From Meconema thalassinum (lineage: Eukaryota > Arthropoda > Insecta > Orthoptera > Tettigoniidae), in assembly GCA_946902985.2 (NCBI GenBank), contig OX336393.1, forward strand, positions 361,628,779 to 361,692,778: a stretch of 64,000 nt of DNA. The letters are read 5' to 3'. The notes beneath the pieces were generated by a model that was not told the origin of the DNA, ran no database searches, and saw only the letters and a program-made list of their open reading frames with translations. Shown piece after piece: positions 22,621 through 34,363 of this stretch. Position 1 is the first letter of the stretch. Each line of letters begins with the position of its first letter. The translations under genes were made by a program, and so were the position numbers.

Positions 22621-22689
22621 AGTACAGTGATGAATATGTTAAATATGGATTCGCATGCAACCTTGGTCGTGATGGAATTGAAAAACCAC

Positions 22690-22840
22690 AGTGTTTCTTT
22701 GTGGCCTTAAGTTAGGAACCATCCCGGCATATCCGTGGCGTAGAAGTTGGGGAAACCACGGAAAACCACGTCTAGGATGGCTGAGGTGGGAATTGAACCC
22801 AGACCGCCGGGGCGACAGCGGTAGCGTGTGCAACTATAAT
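22690..22840 (-). mobile_element. SINE fragment
   Basis: The minus strand has box B-like GGTTCAATTCCC, then CATCCTAGACGTGGTTTTCC and GGATGGTTCCTAACTT. It is the middle of the long SINE family at 19133. Confidence 0.7.
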
Positions 22841-23060
22841 TAGCCTATTAGTCTCGGGAAAATGGTAGGAGCTTCAGGACTTGAAATAATTATTTTCGAG
22901 TCCTATGCCTAGAGCGAGTACGGAAATATTCTGAGAAAATCCTCACACCGAATAATCAGTGTCAGCGCCGGGATTCGAAACTCCAGTCTCCGAAATTACT
23001 GCAGCTCTTCATCTAGGTCATCGTGAGTGACCTAACGCAAACGGCTAAGCCACGGGTAGA
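22835..23060 (-). mobile_element. tRNA-like SINE, second family
   Basis: The minus strand gives box A-like TGGCTTAGCCGTTTGCG and box B-like GTTTCGAATCCCGGC, followed by a CCGAGACTAATAGGC-type tail. It differs from the flanking long SINE. Confidence 0.5.
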
Positions 23061-23159
23061 TTGAAAAGAGATTTTCAATCCCGAGAAATTATGTATCAAC
23101 AACGGTTCAAACACAAGTTGTACACAAAGTTGGTACACAGAAAGATATGTATTTTAGTA

Positions 23160-23215
23160 AAACGAAATTATTATTATTGTTACTATTACTATTATTGTTG
23201 TTGTTGCCTTCAAGT
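23160..23215. repeat. (ATT)n/(GTT)n microsatellite
   Basis: Short ATT, ACT and GTT triplet runs in AT-rich DNA. Confidence 0.7.
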
Positions 23216-23399
23216 GTGCAAGGAGGAGATTTAAAGGAACCATCTGAGACCTACACAGTGCTACCAATGATGCTGTCGACTGGCTGAATACCCTGGGCAT
23301 TGTGTTTTAAATGCTTAAACTGTTATCTACAATCTACTTGGTAATTATTGCATCTATTTTTCCTTTTTTATCTGCTTGTTTTCAATTTTTTTGCCACAA

Positions 23400-23647
23400 T
23401 ATATCCTCATTTCACCATACGAAACAAATAAATGAATAATTAAATAAATAAATAAATAAACGAATAAATAAATAATTGAATAAAGAAATAAATGAATAAA
23501 TAAATGAATAAATTAATGAACTATTAAATAAATAAATATAGAAAAAATAAACAAGAATAAATAAATAAATAAATAAATAAATGAAGAAATAAATAATTAA
23601 ATGGATAAATAAACAATAATAAATGAATAAATAAATAAATGAAGAAA

Positions 23648-23678
<31 letters not shown>

Positions 23679-23785
23679 ATATAAATGAAGAAATAAATAA
23701 ATAAATGAATAAATAAATGAATAAAGAAATGAACAATAATTAATGAATAAATAAATAAATTAATAGTAAATAAACAATAATAATT
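23400..23785. repeat. (AATA)n-rich simple repeat
   Basis: About 380 bp dominated by AAATAAATAAAT and AATGAATAAAT. It ends directly at an H1 element. The YLFIYLFI ORF on the minus strand is a simple-repeat artefact. Confidence 0.95.
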
Positions 23786-23787
23786 GA

Positions 23788-24690
23788 AACAAGATGTTCA
23801 GTAAAGAACATATAGCCTACTTTCTCCTAAATGCATGGGTATTTTCATAACTCTTTGTCCTTTTCAAGGAGTATACTTGAATGTTGGATTAGTAGCTTGT
23901 TTAAATGCAACGTGCTATACGGATATTAAACATGAATATGAGGTGCCCTTTGCTAGTGCTACCTCTGTAAAAAATGTCATTCAATTCGGTTTCACCGTGT
24001 TTGAATTGAAATGGGGAATCAATTTTCACACATACATGGCCGCTATCTGCAAACTATTGCGCTGATGACCTTCTAGATCAGTCAAAAGATGCTTCCCATA
24101 AGAAAAGGTATGTTGTTGCAAAATTTGGTAGAGATCAAATGATTTGATTAGTCGTAATTTGATATACGCTTTTTACATTTGGGTGGCCACCATTACGTTT
24201 ACGTCAAGATGGCGCGATATAAAACATGACACTGAGGTGCACTTTGCTAGTGCTACCTCTGTACCACATTTCGTTCGATTCAATTTTACCGTGTTTGAAT
24301 TGATAGGGGAAATCGATTTGCACACATACATGGCCGCCATCCGCACAGTGTTGGGCTGATGAACTTGTAGTTTGTTCAAAATATTTTTAATACATAAAGG
24401 TATGTTGTTGCAAATTTTGTTAGAGATTAGATGATTAGGTTGGTCGAAATTTGATTCAAGCTTTTAACATTTGGATGGCCGCCATTACGTAATCGTCAAG
24501 ACGGCGGCGATATTAAACATGGCACTGGAGTGTCCTTTGCTAGTGCTACCACTGTACCAAATTTCGTTCAATTCGGTTTCACCATGATTGAATTGATAGA
24601 GGGAATCGATTTGCACACATACATGGCCACCATCTGCAAGCTATTGGGCTGATGACCTTGCAGTTTAGTTAAAAGATGCTCGCCATATAA
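23788..24690 (+). mobile_element. H1 family repeat, copy A (3' end missing)
   Basis: The 5' end AACAAGATGTTCAGTAAAGA then ATAGCCTACTTTCTCC is shared with 59766 and, inverted, 35560. Three core units follow (each with GGCCGCCATTACGT, AACATGACACTGAGGTG and ACCGTGTTTGAATTGATA). The 3' hairpin is absent; the copy runs into another repeat at about 24697. Confidence 0.85.
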
Positions 24691-24691
24691 A

Positions 24692-25735
24692 TATACTAGC
24701 AGAAGTACCCGCTCTTCGAACGGTCTTCGGTATTAATAACCAGACGTTAACAATTGAGATACTGTTCCAATGGTTAGGGGCTTGTCATTCCTTCATAAGT
24801 TTATCAGAACGAAGTTAGTTTTCTGGGTATATCGCAGACACTGTTAATTTTAGGGTCGTAAAATGTGGATTTCGGAGACCCTTTATAGACTCCCTAGATT
24901 TGTATCACACATTGACAAGCGCAACATATGCTATTGCCGTCCTTCTAGGAGAATTTTTATTTTTCGCTATTTGAGCATGTATTTTGAAAAGTTGTTCCTT
25001 ATATCCACCCTTCTATGAGAAGTACGTTGAAGAGTTTTCTAAATGATTGGTGTATTGACTCATGGTTACAATACCTAATTTTACAATGCTCAAAGCACCC
25101 GAACATGAATTATAGGCATACAAAAACATAAATATATATCAACCACACACTATCAAACAAAATCATCTTTACGATGAACCAGTTAGTCGACAAAAATATG
25201 ATTACTTAAAATGTGCTCTCCAACTAATTCACCTAACGTGTACTTCCTGACGTGAAAATAATATTGAAAACTTCGTAGACGAAACGCAATATATGTCAAA
25301 TTAAAACTGGCCCTCACCGTTGTGGAAAGTCCCCATCCCCAGGAAGACCCATTTAATAAATTATAAAGGCTCGTGGTGCATTTAATTCGGGATTTTTAGC
25401 CTCCAATGGCACAAATTTCCAAAAGCTGCAAAAAACACTATTCCAATTCAGGAATCTTTGAAAATAATGTTGCTCTGTACAACATATCGCATATCGCACG
25501 TGTAAGTCACGTGTAAAAATTCTAGGGTACCCCTTGACCCCCTTAATCGCATTGTTGAATTTTACAGTCTATGTTTGATTCGACGATAACCTTATAGCCA
25601 TTTGCAAACTTTAACAGAAATTTAATAAATTGAGTGGCATTGCTTCTTACAGAAATAGATGGAAAGTTGGATGTCACCTCTTGTGACACTGTTGTCATGG
25701 TTACCGGCTTGCATTACTTCATTAGTTTCTTCTAG
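24692..25735 (+). repeat. CTAGCAG-type interspersed repeat, copy
   Basis: It starts ATACTAGCAGAAGTACCCGC. Later it includes AGTTAGTTTTCTGGGTATAT and ACCCCTTGACCCCCTTAA, which recur at 28340-28735 and 32690-32880. Non-coding. Confidence 0.6.
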
Positions 25736-25799
25736 TTCTTCTTCTTTCGGATGGGCCAGCTAAGGACCACGACGTTCAACTTTTCAGCTTGGCGAGGGA

Positions 25800-26219
25800 C
25801 TAGATGTTTGCCCAATATTCGCGCATTCTCCTCTCTTTTTTCCAGATGATGCCGGTTTTCTTACAGGGTGGTCTGTCCTGAAAACTCTTCTGTTTAAGTA
25901 TCTTTCTGAGATGTGATCGGCTTCTAATATCACTTTTCATTATCTTCAGTTCTTGGATATCCTTGTTAACTACTGTTAGCGACGGTGTCACATTCCTTCT
26001 CTTCCCCCAGTAGTTGAGAAGCCCGTTTGTTAGTCTTGTTGGGTTCATCCATGAGACATGTCCATAGAAAACCAGACGTCTCTTCCTGGCCACATCTGTG
26101 ATTTTCTCAGTATAACCATGACGAATAGAAATAAACAGTGTCATCACTCCGCTACTTAAGCATTGTAGTTCATGGTCCAGCCAGTGTGTGGCGCGGAAGT
26201 CACGCCGAACCATAAGCAC
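25800..26219 (-). pseudogene. LINE C-terminal fragment
   Basis: An open frame of 139 codons. It contains EKITDVARKRRLVFYGHVSW, MNPTRLTNGLLNYW and ends GIIWKKERRMREYWANI. Such KRRLxFYGHV...RLTNRI...ERMREYWA blocks lie after the reverse transcriptase in several insect LINEs. The reverse transcriptase itself is missing, consistent with 5' truncation. This is a different LINE lineage from the one at 7671. Confidence 0.7.
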
Positions 26220-26365
26220 GTGTGACAGTAGGTTAGTACTGTAATATCCTGTGCGCGAGAAGTCATATTATTCGAAGGAATTTGTTTCTTTGTAATAGTT
26301 AATGAATGTCTGTGCAGTGCTTTGTGTGTGCAAACAACTAAGTTTTTTGTTGTTTCGGGAAAATG

Positions 26366-26727
26366 TCGTAATGTTTTGTTCCTGGAAGTAAATCGGGTTA
26401 CGAAGAAAATCTGATGGTAGACATTTTTTCACACCGCCAAAAGAAACAAATCTGTTTGCGAAATGGGCGAGAGATATTCCGTGGAAAGATAAGCAATTGT
26501 CGATCAAAAATAGAATCTGTGACGAGCGTTTTTCGGAAGATTTAATTATTATAAAGGCGGACTGTTTCGTAGTGAACAATGAGAACGTGGAAATTCCTCG
26601 CTTGAAGTGGAAATTAAAACCAGGATCAGTACCTCACATTTTTCAAAATTTACCGAAATATCTATCCACTGATATAAAATCACGAAAGGCGCCCAGTAGG
26701 ATACGGAATGAAGGCAGCCTTCCATGA
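26366..26727 (+). pseudogene. THAP zinc-finger domain remnant
   Basis: THAP domains are C2CH zinc fingers that bind DNA, found at the N-terminus of P-element transposases and host THAP proteins. Visible parts are CFVPGSKSGYEENLMVDIF, then after a frame change TPPKETNLFAKWARDIPWKD, then IKNRICDERFSEDLIIIKAD, KWKLKPGSVPHIF and LPKYLS. The normal second Cys (PGC) is Ser here. The normal C-x2-H reads C-x2-R. So the zinc site is broken as well as the frame. It may be the N-terminal part of a P-type transposase like that at 6729-7333. Confidence 0.75.
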
Positions 26728-26805
26728 TTACTTGTTCTATTTCGTGCCATCCTTACCTAAAACGGAAAAAAATCCGTTTTAATAGTAATAGGCCTAAAAT
26801 AATAA

Positions 26806-27190
26806 TAGTTGTTGATTCTTTAGGGACTTAACGACCTCGTGGTCACGTAGCCCCGTGTGTTTGGGTTTGTTTAGAATTCGTATGATAACCTGTGTCATTA
26901 TGATGTCTGTAGTAGTGTGTGTATTTGGAATTGAGGTCGGATTTGGGTAGGAAGCGGCCGTGTCCTTCAGTTAGGTACCATCCCAGAATTTGTCTGTAGG
27001 AGAAGTGGGAAACCACGGAAATCCACTTCCAGGATAGCTGAAGTAGGAATCGAACGCGTCTCTTAACATTTTTGCCTCACGAGGCTGAGTAAACACCGTT
27101 CCAGCCCTCAGACCAGTATTAAATTTATTGGCAGAGCTGGGAATCGAACCCGGACTTCCGTGGTGATAGCCAAGTGGCCAAGAATGAGTC
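26806..27190 (-). mobile_element. Long tRNA-derived SINE
   Basis: The minus strand has box A TTGGCCACTTGGCTATCACC and box B GGGTTCGATTCCC, then CTCTGCCAATAAATTTAA, CTGGAACGGTGTTTACTC, the CCTGGAAGTGGATTTCCGTG block, and a tail ending in ACACGGGGCTACGTGACC. Same family as 19133-19530. Confidence 0.85.
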
Positions 27191-27199
27191 GGACATATA

Positions 27200-28020
27200 A
27201 TAATGGCCAACCTGCCAATAAAATAAACGGGCATCCAATTCTTCGCTTCCGTTACTGTCCTCCTGATTTTCGGATCTTGTTTCAACTTTGTCTTCAGTAT
27301 CAGAGTCACAAATTCCTTTGAAATTACTGAATCATGAACTAGCTATTCGTTATCTTTCAGCAGAAGGTGACACGCTTCATATGCATCCTAAGGTTTTCGT
27401 AAGGCGCTATCTCCTTACTGATATTAACTAAGGCAACATACTAAGCCAAATAATCGGTATAACAGCACACCTGCCACTCACTGACAGAATGTAACATCAT
27501 TGGGAGCGCTGGTACTATCAATCTCACGCTGATAAAATGTTACACGTGTTAAAGTTATTTTTAGGCACGCTATTTCACAACTCCAGAAAAATGCTTACTA
27601 AGGTTTGGTGTAAGATGTCACGAGACGATAAGATCATAACTTGAACTGTTGGATTGATATTAAAACTAATATAACGAACCATGGAGCTGTCAGACCAATG
27701 CGCGACTAACGGAGGGTTTTAAACGATAGTTCTACATGGGGACAGAGAATATTAATACTAACTTTTTGACAGTATTATTCATAAGTCTAAACACACAATT
27801 TGTTGTAATCAGCGTAACCGCAGCCTTCGTAAAGAGGTTTACGTAGCCCAGCGCGTATCCCACTATTGAACAGCTGACTGTGTAGCGTTGGGGATCAGCG
27901 CCGCTAGCGCTAGCCGAGCGGGGCGCAGTTGAACTCGGTGAGTGATAACACTATTTATTTCTATTCGTCATGGTATAACTATATAGCTCCTGATTTGGTC
28001 TTCTTCTGTACTCGTCATCT
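27200..28020. other. No gene recognised
   Basis: Mostly AT-rich. A GC-rich patch (27885-27940) with GCCGCTAGCGCTAGCC, a short palindrome, stands out but has no assigned role. Confidence 0.5.
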
Positions 28021-28039
28021 ATTTATTAGTTTATAAAAT

Positions 28040-28335
28040 AAAAGAGTGCCATATCCCCTCCAGGGACGTAGGCGACCTGAATATGAGCCCTTGACTAAGT
28101 CAAGGGATTACTAACCAGGCATCCCGAGCCGGAGTTTGCGTGTGGTAGGCTGGCCAGTTCCTTTCCACTCCTCCACCTACCATAGCATTAGGCAAGTTCC
28201 CATTTTGCATCACGAGGCTGGGAGACCCGTACCAGACCATACCAAGACTTTTAAATTCTTGGCAGAGCTAGGGATCGAACCCGGTACCTCGGGGGTGACA
28301 GCCAACAATGCTAGCCACTGCACCACGAGGTGGTC
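28040..28335 (-). mobile_element. tRNA-derived SINE with target duplication
   Basis: Box A-like TGGTGCAGTGGCTAGC and box B-like CCGGGTTCGATCCC read on the minus strand, with GCCAAGAATTTAAAAG and CCTCGTGATGCAAAATGG. It is flanked by near-identical 18-mers TTTATTAGTTTATAAAAT (28022-28039) and TTTATTAGTTTATTAAAT (28336-28353), one mismatch. It interrupts the GTTTTCTTGG repeat downstream. Confidence 0.88.
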
Positions 28336-28339
28336 TTTA

Positions 28340-28735
28340 TTAGTTTATTAAATGAAATTAGTTTTCTTGGAATATCTCAGAAACGTGGTTTAAGAGCCTT
28401 AAAACTTAGTAGCCTCCAAGCCACTGAGGGGCTGAAAATGAGTTTTGCTCGTCCTTGTACGCCATGATACAATGATAATAATTATTATAATTTAATAATA
28501 TAGGGATAGGGATATAATAGTTCTTTAGTACCCCTTGACCCCCTTAAGCGCATTATATACGTATTGATGAATTTTACAGCGTAAGTTGGTTCCGTGATAA
28601 CCGTATAGCCGTTTGCGAACGATCACAGTAATGTAATAAATGGAATGGCATTGCGTCTTACAGAAATAGATGGACTTCAGAGAATGTGTTGCCATGGTTA
28701 CCAGCTTGCATTCTTTCAATCTATCTATCTATATA
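28340..28735 (+). repeat. Interspersed repeat with TATCTATATATATA end
   Basis: ATTAGTTTTCTTGGAATATC and ACCCCTTGACCCCCTTAAGC match 24740-25700 in order. It ends TCTATCTATCTATATATATA directly before an H2 element. Confidence 0.6.
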
Positions 28736-28736
28736 T

Positions 28737-30285
28737 ATAACAAGTAGTTCCGTGAAGAACTATACAGCCTATTTTCATATATCCTACTTATGTTAATTGC
28801 CTCCATCAACATACACAATTTCAGTTTGATTGCTGTAATAGATTCGTAGATATTGAGAACCGGCTAAATATTTCGGATGGTCGCCATGTTGGATTTTATA
28901 TATGTAGGTCCTAGAGTTATGTACTGTTACATGCAGATTATTGTGAACTTGTAGTATTCAAACTTCAATCGCATAGTTAGGACACAAGAAAAAACAAGGA
29001 GATTTAATAAATTTTCACAGCTGCCATCTTGAGGTTATGGAAACAATTGAAATAAATTAGATGCCAGTGGATTAACATTCGTATAAGGATTTACTGTACC
29101 AAGTTTCACTGCACGCGGATGGTTAAATTGCGAGAAACGTCCATGTGAATATTTATAATTCGCGTCACCGCCATGTTGGATTTGTGATCACCAGGTTATT
29201 TAAAGTCCTATGGGTGAACTTAAGTTCATAGCCCCTATGAATATTAAAAAATGCAGTTTGATTGCTAAAATAGATTCGTAGATATTCAGTATCGTTTAAA
29301 TATTTCGGTTGGTCGCCATGTTGGATTGTTAAATGTATAGGCCATAGAGTCATGTACCATTAAAGGAAAATTATTGCTTAGGTTCATTATTCAAACTTTC
29401 ACTTCGATCGCATGACTACATCACAATGAATAAAATCTTAATATTAAAATTCGCACTGCCGCCATCTTGAGGTTATGTAAACAATTGAACTAAATTAGAT
29501 ACCAGTGGATTACAATGTGTATAAATATGTCCTGTGCCAGGTTTCAGTGCGCTTGGAACATTAAATCGCGAGAAAGGTATATTTAAAATTTTCAAATTCG
29601 CTTGGCCGCCATGTTCGTTTTGTAGTTAACCGGTTTTTGAAAGTCTAATAGATGGACTTCCAGTAGTGCCCTGTATCTCCGTACAAAATTTCAGGGTTTT
29701 ACCGCTAATAGTTTCAGAGATATAGAATGCCGGTTAAATATTTCGCACATCCGCCATCTTGTGATTATGTAAATAATTGAACGAAGTTAGATGTCGGTGC
29801 ATTACAATGTATATAAATATATACTGTACCAAGTTTCATTGCGTTTGGTTGGTCAAATCGCGAGAAACGTCTATTTAAAAGTCGCAAATTCACTTGGCCG
29901 CCATGTTGGTTTTGTAGTTACCAGGTTTTCAAAAGTCACATAAGTGAACTTATAGTAGTTCCCTCTATCACCATAGAAAATGTCAGGGTAATATCGGTAA
30001 TAGTTTCGGAGATATTGAATGCTGGTGAAATATTTCGCACAGCCGCCATTTTGGATTGGTGAGTCGTAACAAAATTTGAAGGGCACGGTCGAGGTCGCCG
30101 GGAATAGTGCTATGAACTTTCCGAGTTTCATTGAAATCGCTCCAGCCGTTTAGATTTTATTAGGGGGGGACACACACACGAATCACACGCACACACACAC
30201 ACACACGCACACACACACGGACAAAAGGTGATCTCATAAGCCTATTTTTTCAAAATTGAAAATAGGCTAAAAATCAATCTCACGT
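28737..30285 (+). mobile_element. H2 family repeat, full copy
   Basis: The 5' end AACAAGTAGTTCCGTGAAGA is followed by CAGCCTATTTTC. The core holds several diverged units, each with a GCCGCCATGTTGGATTTT-like phrase and TAGATATTCAGTATCG-like text. A CA-rich run (30165-30225) precedes a 3' hairpin at 30239-30268 with perfect 10-bp arms AGCCTATTTT/AAAATAGGCT. The hairpin arm repeats the 5' subterminal motif. See the H1/H2 finding. Confidence 0.75.
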
Positions 30286-30289
30286 GATA

Positions 30290-32570
30290 GTTTGTCTGTG
30301 GGTGTGTGTGTATGTCTCCTATGCATTCATATACCACTCAACCGATTGCGATGAAACATGGGTGAGATGTTGAGTACACTCTAAGGAAGGTTTCTGACTT
30401 AGTAAATCCATTTTACAATAGGTAGCGCACGCGTAGATTCAACAAATGAGTGACGATGCGCGAAGCGTTTCAAACAAGTCCCGTATGTGTTCATATACCA
30501 TTCGTCCGATAGCGATGAAACTTGGGTGAGATGTTGTATACACTTACGTGAAGGTTTCCAAATTAATGAGTACATTTCACAGTAGATAGCGCACGAGTAG
30601 ATTCAACAAATGAGCGACGACACGCAAAGTGTTTCAAAAATGTCCCGTATGCATTCATATACCATTCGTCCGATAGCTATGAAACTTGCGTAAAATGTTG
30701 TGTACACTTCAGGGAAATTTTCTGGCTTAGTAAATCCACTTTACAATAGGCAGCGCACGAGTAGATTCAACAAATGAGCTACGACGCGCGAAGCATTTCA
30801 ACAAAGTCAGTTTCAAAAAAGTCCCGTATGCATTCATATACCATTCGTCCGATAGCTATGAAACTTGCGTAAAATGTTGTGTACACTTCAGGGAAATTTT
30901 TTGGCTTATTAAATCCACTTTACAATAGGCAGCGCACGAGTAGATTCAACAAATGAGCTACGACGCGTGAAGCATTTCAACAAAGTCACGTATGCGTTCA
31001 TATACCATTCGTCCGATAGCGATGAAACTAGGCTGAGATGTGTGCACTCCAGGGAAGGTTTCTGGCTTAGTAAATCCCTTTAAAAATAGGAAGAGCAGGA
31101 GCAGAATCAACAAATGAGCGACGACGCGCGAAGTTTTTCATCAAAGTCCCATATAAGGTCATATACCATTCATCCGATAGCGATGAAACTTGGGTGAACT
31201 GTTGTGTACACTCCAGGGAAGGTTTCTGGCTTAGTACATCCATTTTACAATAGGTAGCGCAGCAGTAGATTCAACAAATGAGCGATGACACGCGAAGCGT
31301 TTCAACAAAGTCCTGTATAAGGTCATATCCTATTCGTCTGACAGTGATAAATGTTTGGTGAATTGTTGTGTACACTACAGGAAAGGTTTCTGGCTTAGTT
31401 AATCCAGTTTACAATACGAAGCGCACGTTTAGATTCAACAAATGAGTGACTACGCGCGAAGCGTTTCGACAACGTCCCGTATACGTTCACATACCATTCA
31501 TCCGATTGCGATGAAACTTGGGTGAGATGTTGTGTACACTCCAGGGAAGGTTTCTGGCTGAGTACATCCATATTACAATAAGTAGCGCAAGTAGAATCAA
31601 CAAATGAGCGACGACACGCGAAGCGTTTCAACCATGTCCCGTCTGCATTCATATACCATTCGTCCGATAGCTATGAAACTTGGGTGAGATGTTGTGTACA
31701 CTTCATGGAAGGTTTCTGGCTTAGTAAATCCACTATACAACAGGCAGCGCACAAGTAGATTCAACAAATGAGGGACGACGCGCGAAGCGTTTCAACAAAG
31801 TCCCGTATAAGGTCATATACCATTCTGCCGTTAGCGGTGAAACTTGGGTGAAATATGGTGGACACTCCAAGGAAGGTTTCTGGCTTAGTAAATATATTTC
31901 ACAGTAGGTAGCACACGAGTAGATTCGACAAATGAACGACGACACGCGGAACGTTTCAATACACTCCCCTATGTCTTCATATCCCATTAGTCCGATAGCG
32001 ATGAAACTTGGGTGAGATGTTGTGGACACTTACGTGACGGTTTCTAACTTGGTAAATACATTTTACAGCAGGTAGCGCACAAGTAGATTCAACACATGAG
32101 TGACGGAGCGTGAATCGTTTAAACAAAATCCGGTATGCGTTCATATACTATTCATCCGATTGCGATGAAACTTTGATCAGTTATTGTGTACACGCCAGGG
32201 AAGGGTTTCGACTTAGTAAATCCATTTCACAATAAGTAGCGCAAGAGTAGATGCAACAAATGGGTGCCAACGCGCGAAGCGTTTCAACAAAATCCCATAT
32301 TGGCTTCATATAACCTTCTTCGATTGTGATGAAACCTTGATGAGTTATTGTGTACACGCCAGGGTAGGGTTTCGACTTAGCAAATTCATTTCTCAATAGT
32401 TAGCGTACGAGTAGAATCAACAAATGAGTGACAGCGCACGAATCGTTCAAACGAAATCCCGTATACGTTCATATACCATTCATCCGATTGCGATGAAACT
32501 TTTGAAAGTTGTTGTGCACGCTCCCACGATTGATTCTAAATTAGAAAATCCATTTTACGATAGCATAGGG
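30290..32570. repeat. About 163-bp tandem array (about 14 units)
   Basis: Each unit has TTCATATACCATTCGTCCGA, GATGAAACTTGGGTGAGATG, TTTCTGGCTTAGTAAATCCA and GAGTAGATTCAACAAATGAG. GATGAAAC-equivalent positions 30350, 30514, 30679 and 31021 give spacings near 164 bp. One unit boundary (about 30800) carries an extra 14-bp duplication. Short ORFs here are unit translations. Confidence 0.95.
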
Positions 32571-32689
32571 GCAGTTAACGGAAATTGAAAAACATGTTGC
32601 GTATCCAAAAGCACTTCAAAAAACAGAATTTCAACGCCAACACTTTCTTTGATTGGCATTGCAACGCATGCCGGGTACAGCTTGTAGCT

Positions 32690-33140
32690 TAATAAATGAA
32701 ATTAGTTTTCTGGGTATATCTCAAAAACTGTTGGTTTTAGGACCTTAAAATGTGGTTTTCGGGGCCCGTAGGTTTCCCGAGGTTTGTTTCTCACATTGAG
32801 ACGCTGACAATGAGCTTTGTCTCGTCTTTGTACGTCCATTTCAGCATGCATTTTAAGGGGGTAGGCCCTCTTTTATGAGAGGTATGGAGAAGAGTTACAT
32901 CAATGATTACTTTCGTGCCTCTGATGGACATCTGTACCAAATTTTACGTTGATCCACTCAGCCGTTCTCGAGTGATGCGCGTGCAAAATTGTACACAGAC
33001 AAACAAACAAACAGACAAACAGACAGACAAAAATTTTGTTTTTGCGCGCAACCGTCATTAACCAGTTTAAAACGCGTTAATAACTCAAAATTCCGTGGAA
33101 ATTCCGAAAAAACAGACAAACTTTCATTTTTATAGATATA
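32690..33140 (+). repeat. Interspersed repeat 3' region with (CAAA)/(CAGA) run
   Basis: AATTAGTTTTCTGGGTATAT matches 24800. It ends with CAGACAAACAAACAAACAGA-type runs and TTTATAGATATAGAG, the ending style of the 14655-18556 element. It may be the right end of the element carrying the 163-bp array. Confidence 0.55.
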
Positions 33141-33141
33141 G

Positions 33142-33478
33142 AGAAGATGTTGTTGCAAAATTTGGTAGAGATCGTATGATTAAGTTAGTAGTAAATTGAT
33201 TTAAGCTTTGAATATTTGGGTGCCGCCATTACGTTTCCATCAAGATGGTGGTGATATAAAACATGACACTGAGGTGCTCTTTGCTAGTTCTACATCTGCA
33301 CCAAATTTCGTTCAATTCGGTTTTACCGTGATCGAATTGATATGGGAGGGGGCAGCATTCGGTGTACACACACTCACACACACACTCTCACACTCACAGA
33401 CAGACACACAATTTTTGGCCCTGTGTAGATCTTATATGTCTACTTTCATTTTTTGCAAAAACCGAAAGTAGGCTAAAA
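33142..33478 (+). mobile_element. H1 family repeat, copy D (single unit, 5'-truncated)
   Basis: One core unit with CATCAAGATGGTGGTGATAT, a (CA)n run with ACACTCACACTCACAGACAG, and the 3' hairpin TCTACTTTCATTTTTTGCAA...CGAAAGTAGGCTA. Confidence 0.85.
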
Positions 33479-33479
33479 A

Positions 33480-33609
33480 TAAATAAATATATCAATGATT
33501 AAATGATTAAAAGAATAAATGATTAAATTAATGAATAAATCAATAAATGAACAAATAAGTAAGTAATATATTTCTATTATTCTTTTATCATTATTAATTA
33601 CTACTATTC

Positions 33610-33667
<58 letters not shown>

Positions 33668-33675
33668 ATTATTGT
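33480..33675. repeat. AT-rich run and (ATT)n microsatellite
   Basis: AATAAATGATTAAA repeats, then about 17 uninterrupted ATT units (33612-33664). Confidence 0.9.
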
Positions 33676-33689
33676 TATTATTATAAGGA

Positions 33690-33850
33690 ATACGGCTGAA
33701 AGAATCACTAGAATTAAGAGTAACATGTAGGTCCTTGTTTCTAGGATTCCGAACCACCGGACGTGACGTTTCACATGCACTGACCAGGATTCGAACCAAC
33801 TCTCCTTGATTGCAGACAAGCAGCTTGACCACTGCATCATGACGCCCAGG
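33690..33850 (-). mobile_element. tRNA-derived SINE
   Basis: The minus strand begins CCTGGGCGTCATGATGCAGT, containing box A TGATGCAGTGGTCAAG, with box B GGTTCGAATCC about 40 bp on. The tail reaches the ATT microsatellite. Confidence 0.75.
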
Positions 33851-33964
33851 GAAAGAGTGCAAGGGAATTGCTAAGAAGGGTTGAAACGGTATAATTCCTT
33901 GGCGCGTCAGATTAAGGGTATCTTGGGATCTATATAAAGTGTCGTCTAGTGCCACACCTACCAA

Positions 33965-34360
33965 TCAGGTGAATGCTGAGCCCACCCTCAGTTAATTTGG
34001 GGAAGTGTTAATGCTTACGACGCACTTAATACTCTCGGTTTCGTCTTCAAGAAGCTAGGGGTGTGTAACTCAGGTACATCGAAGACACAATCATTAGCCT
34101 GGCTGTAGGTTAGCACTGGCTTAAAAGGGGAGATCCAGATTAAGAGTGGGATAAAATGTCAATCTTCATTCGATTGTTTTACATGCTACAAATATTTTTG
34201 ACAAATGATACCCACATCACAATAATGGCATGTTTGTGGTTTTCCGTAATATATACTAAGTTTGTAAGAAATTTCCTGCTTTTCCTTTTTAATTTTCGGT
34301 GTGTATTGCATCTGCGCCTTCAATTTCTACCTCATTCAGGTTATTAGGATTCATATTTAT
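33965..34360. other. No gene recognised
   Basis: Non-repetitive sequence with a 63-codon hydrophobic ORF (34156-34347) that I cannot link to any family. Confidence 0.4.
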
Positions 34361-34363
34361 TTT

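Noticed and set aside
23524..23736. Hydrophobic membrane-protein ORF
   Set aside because: Translation of the AATA repeat only.
30290..32570. CRISPR-like array (regular 163-bp spacing)
   Set aside because: Units diverge throughout with no short-repeat/unique-spacer pattern, and the DNA is eukaryotic. It is an ordinary satellite.
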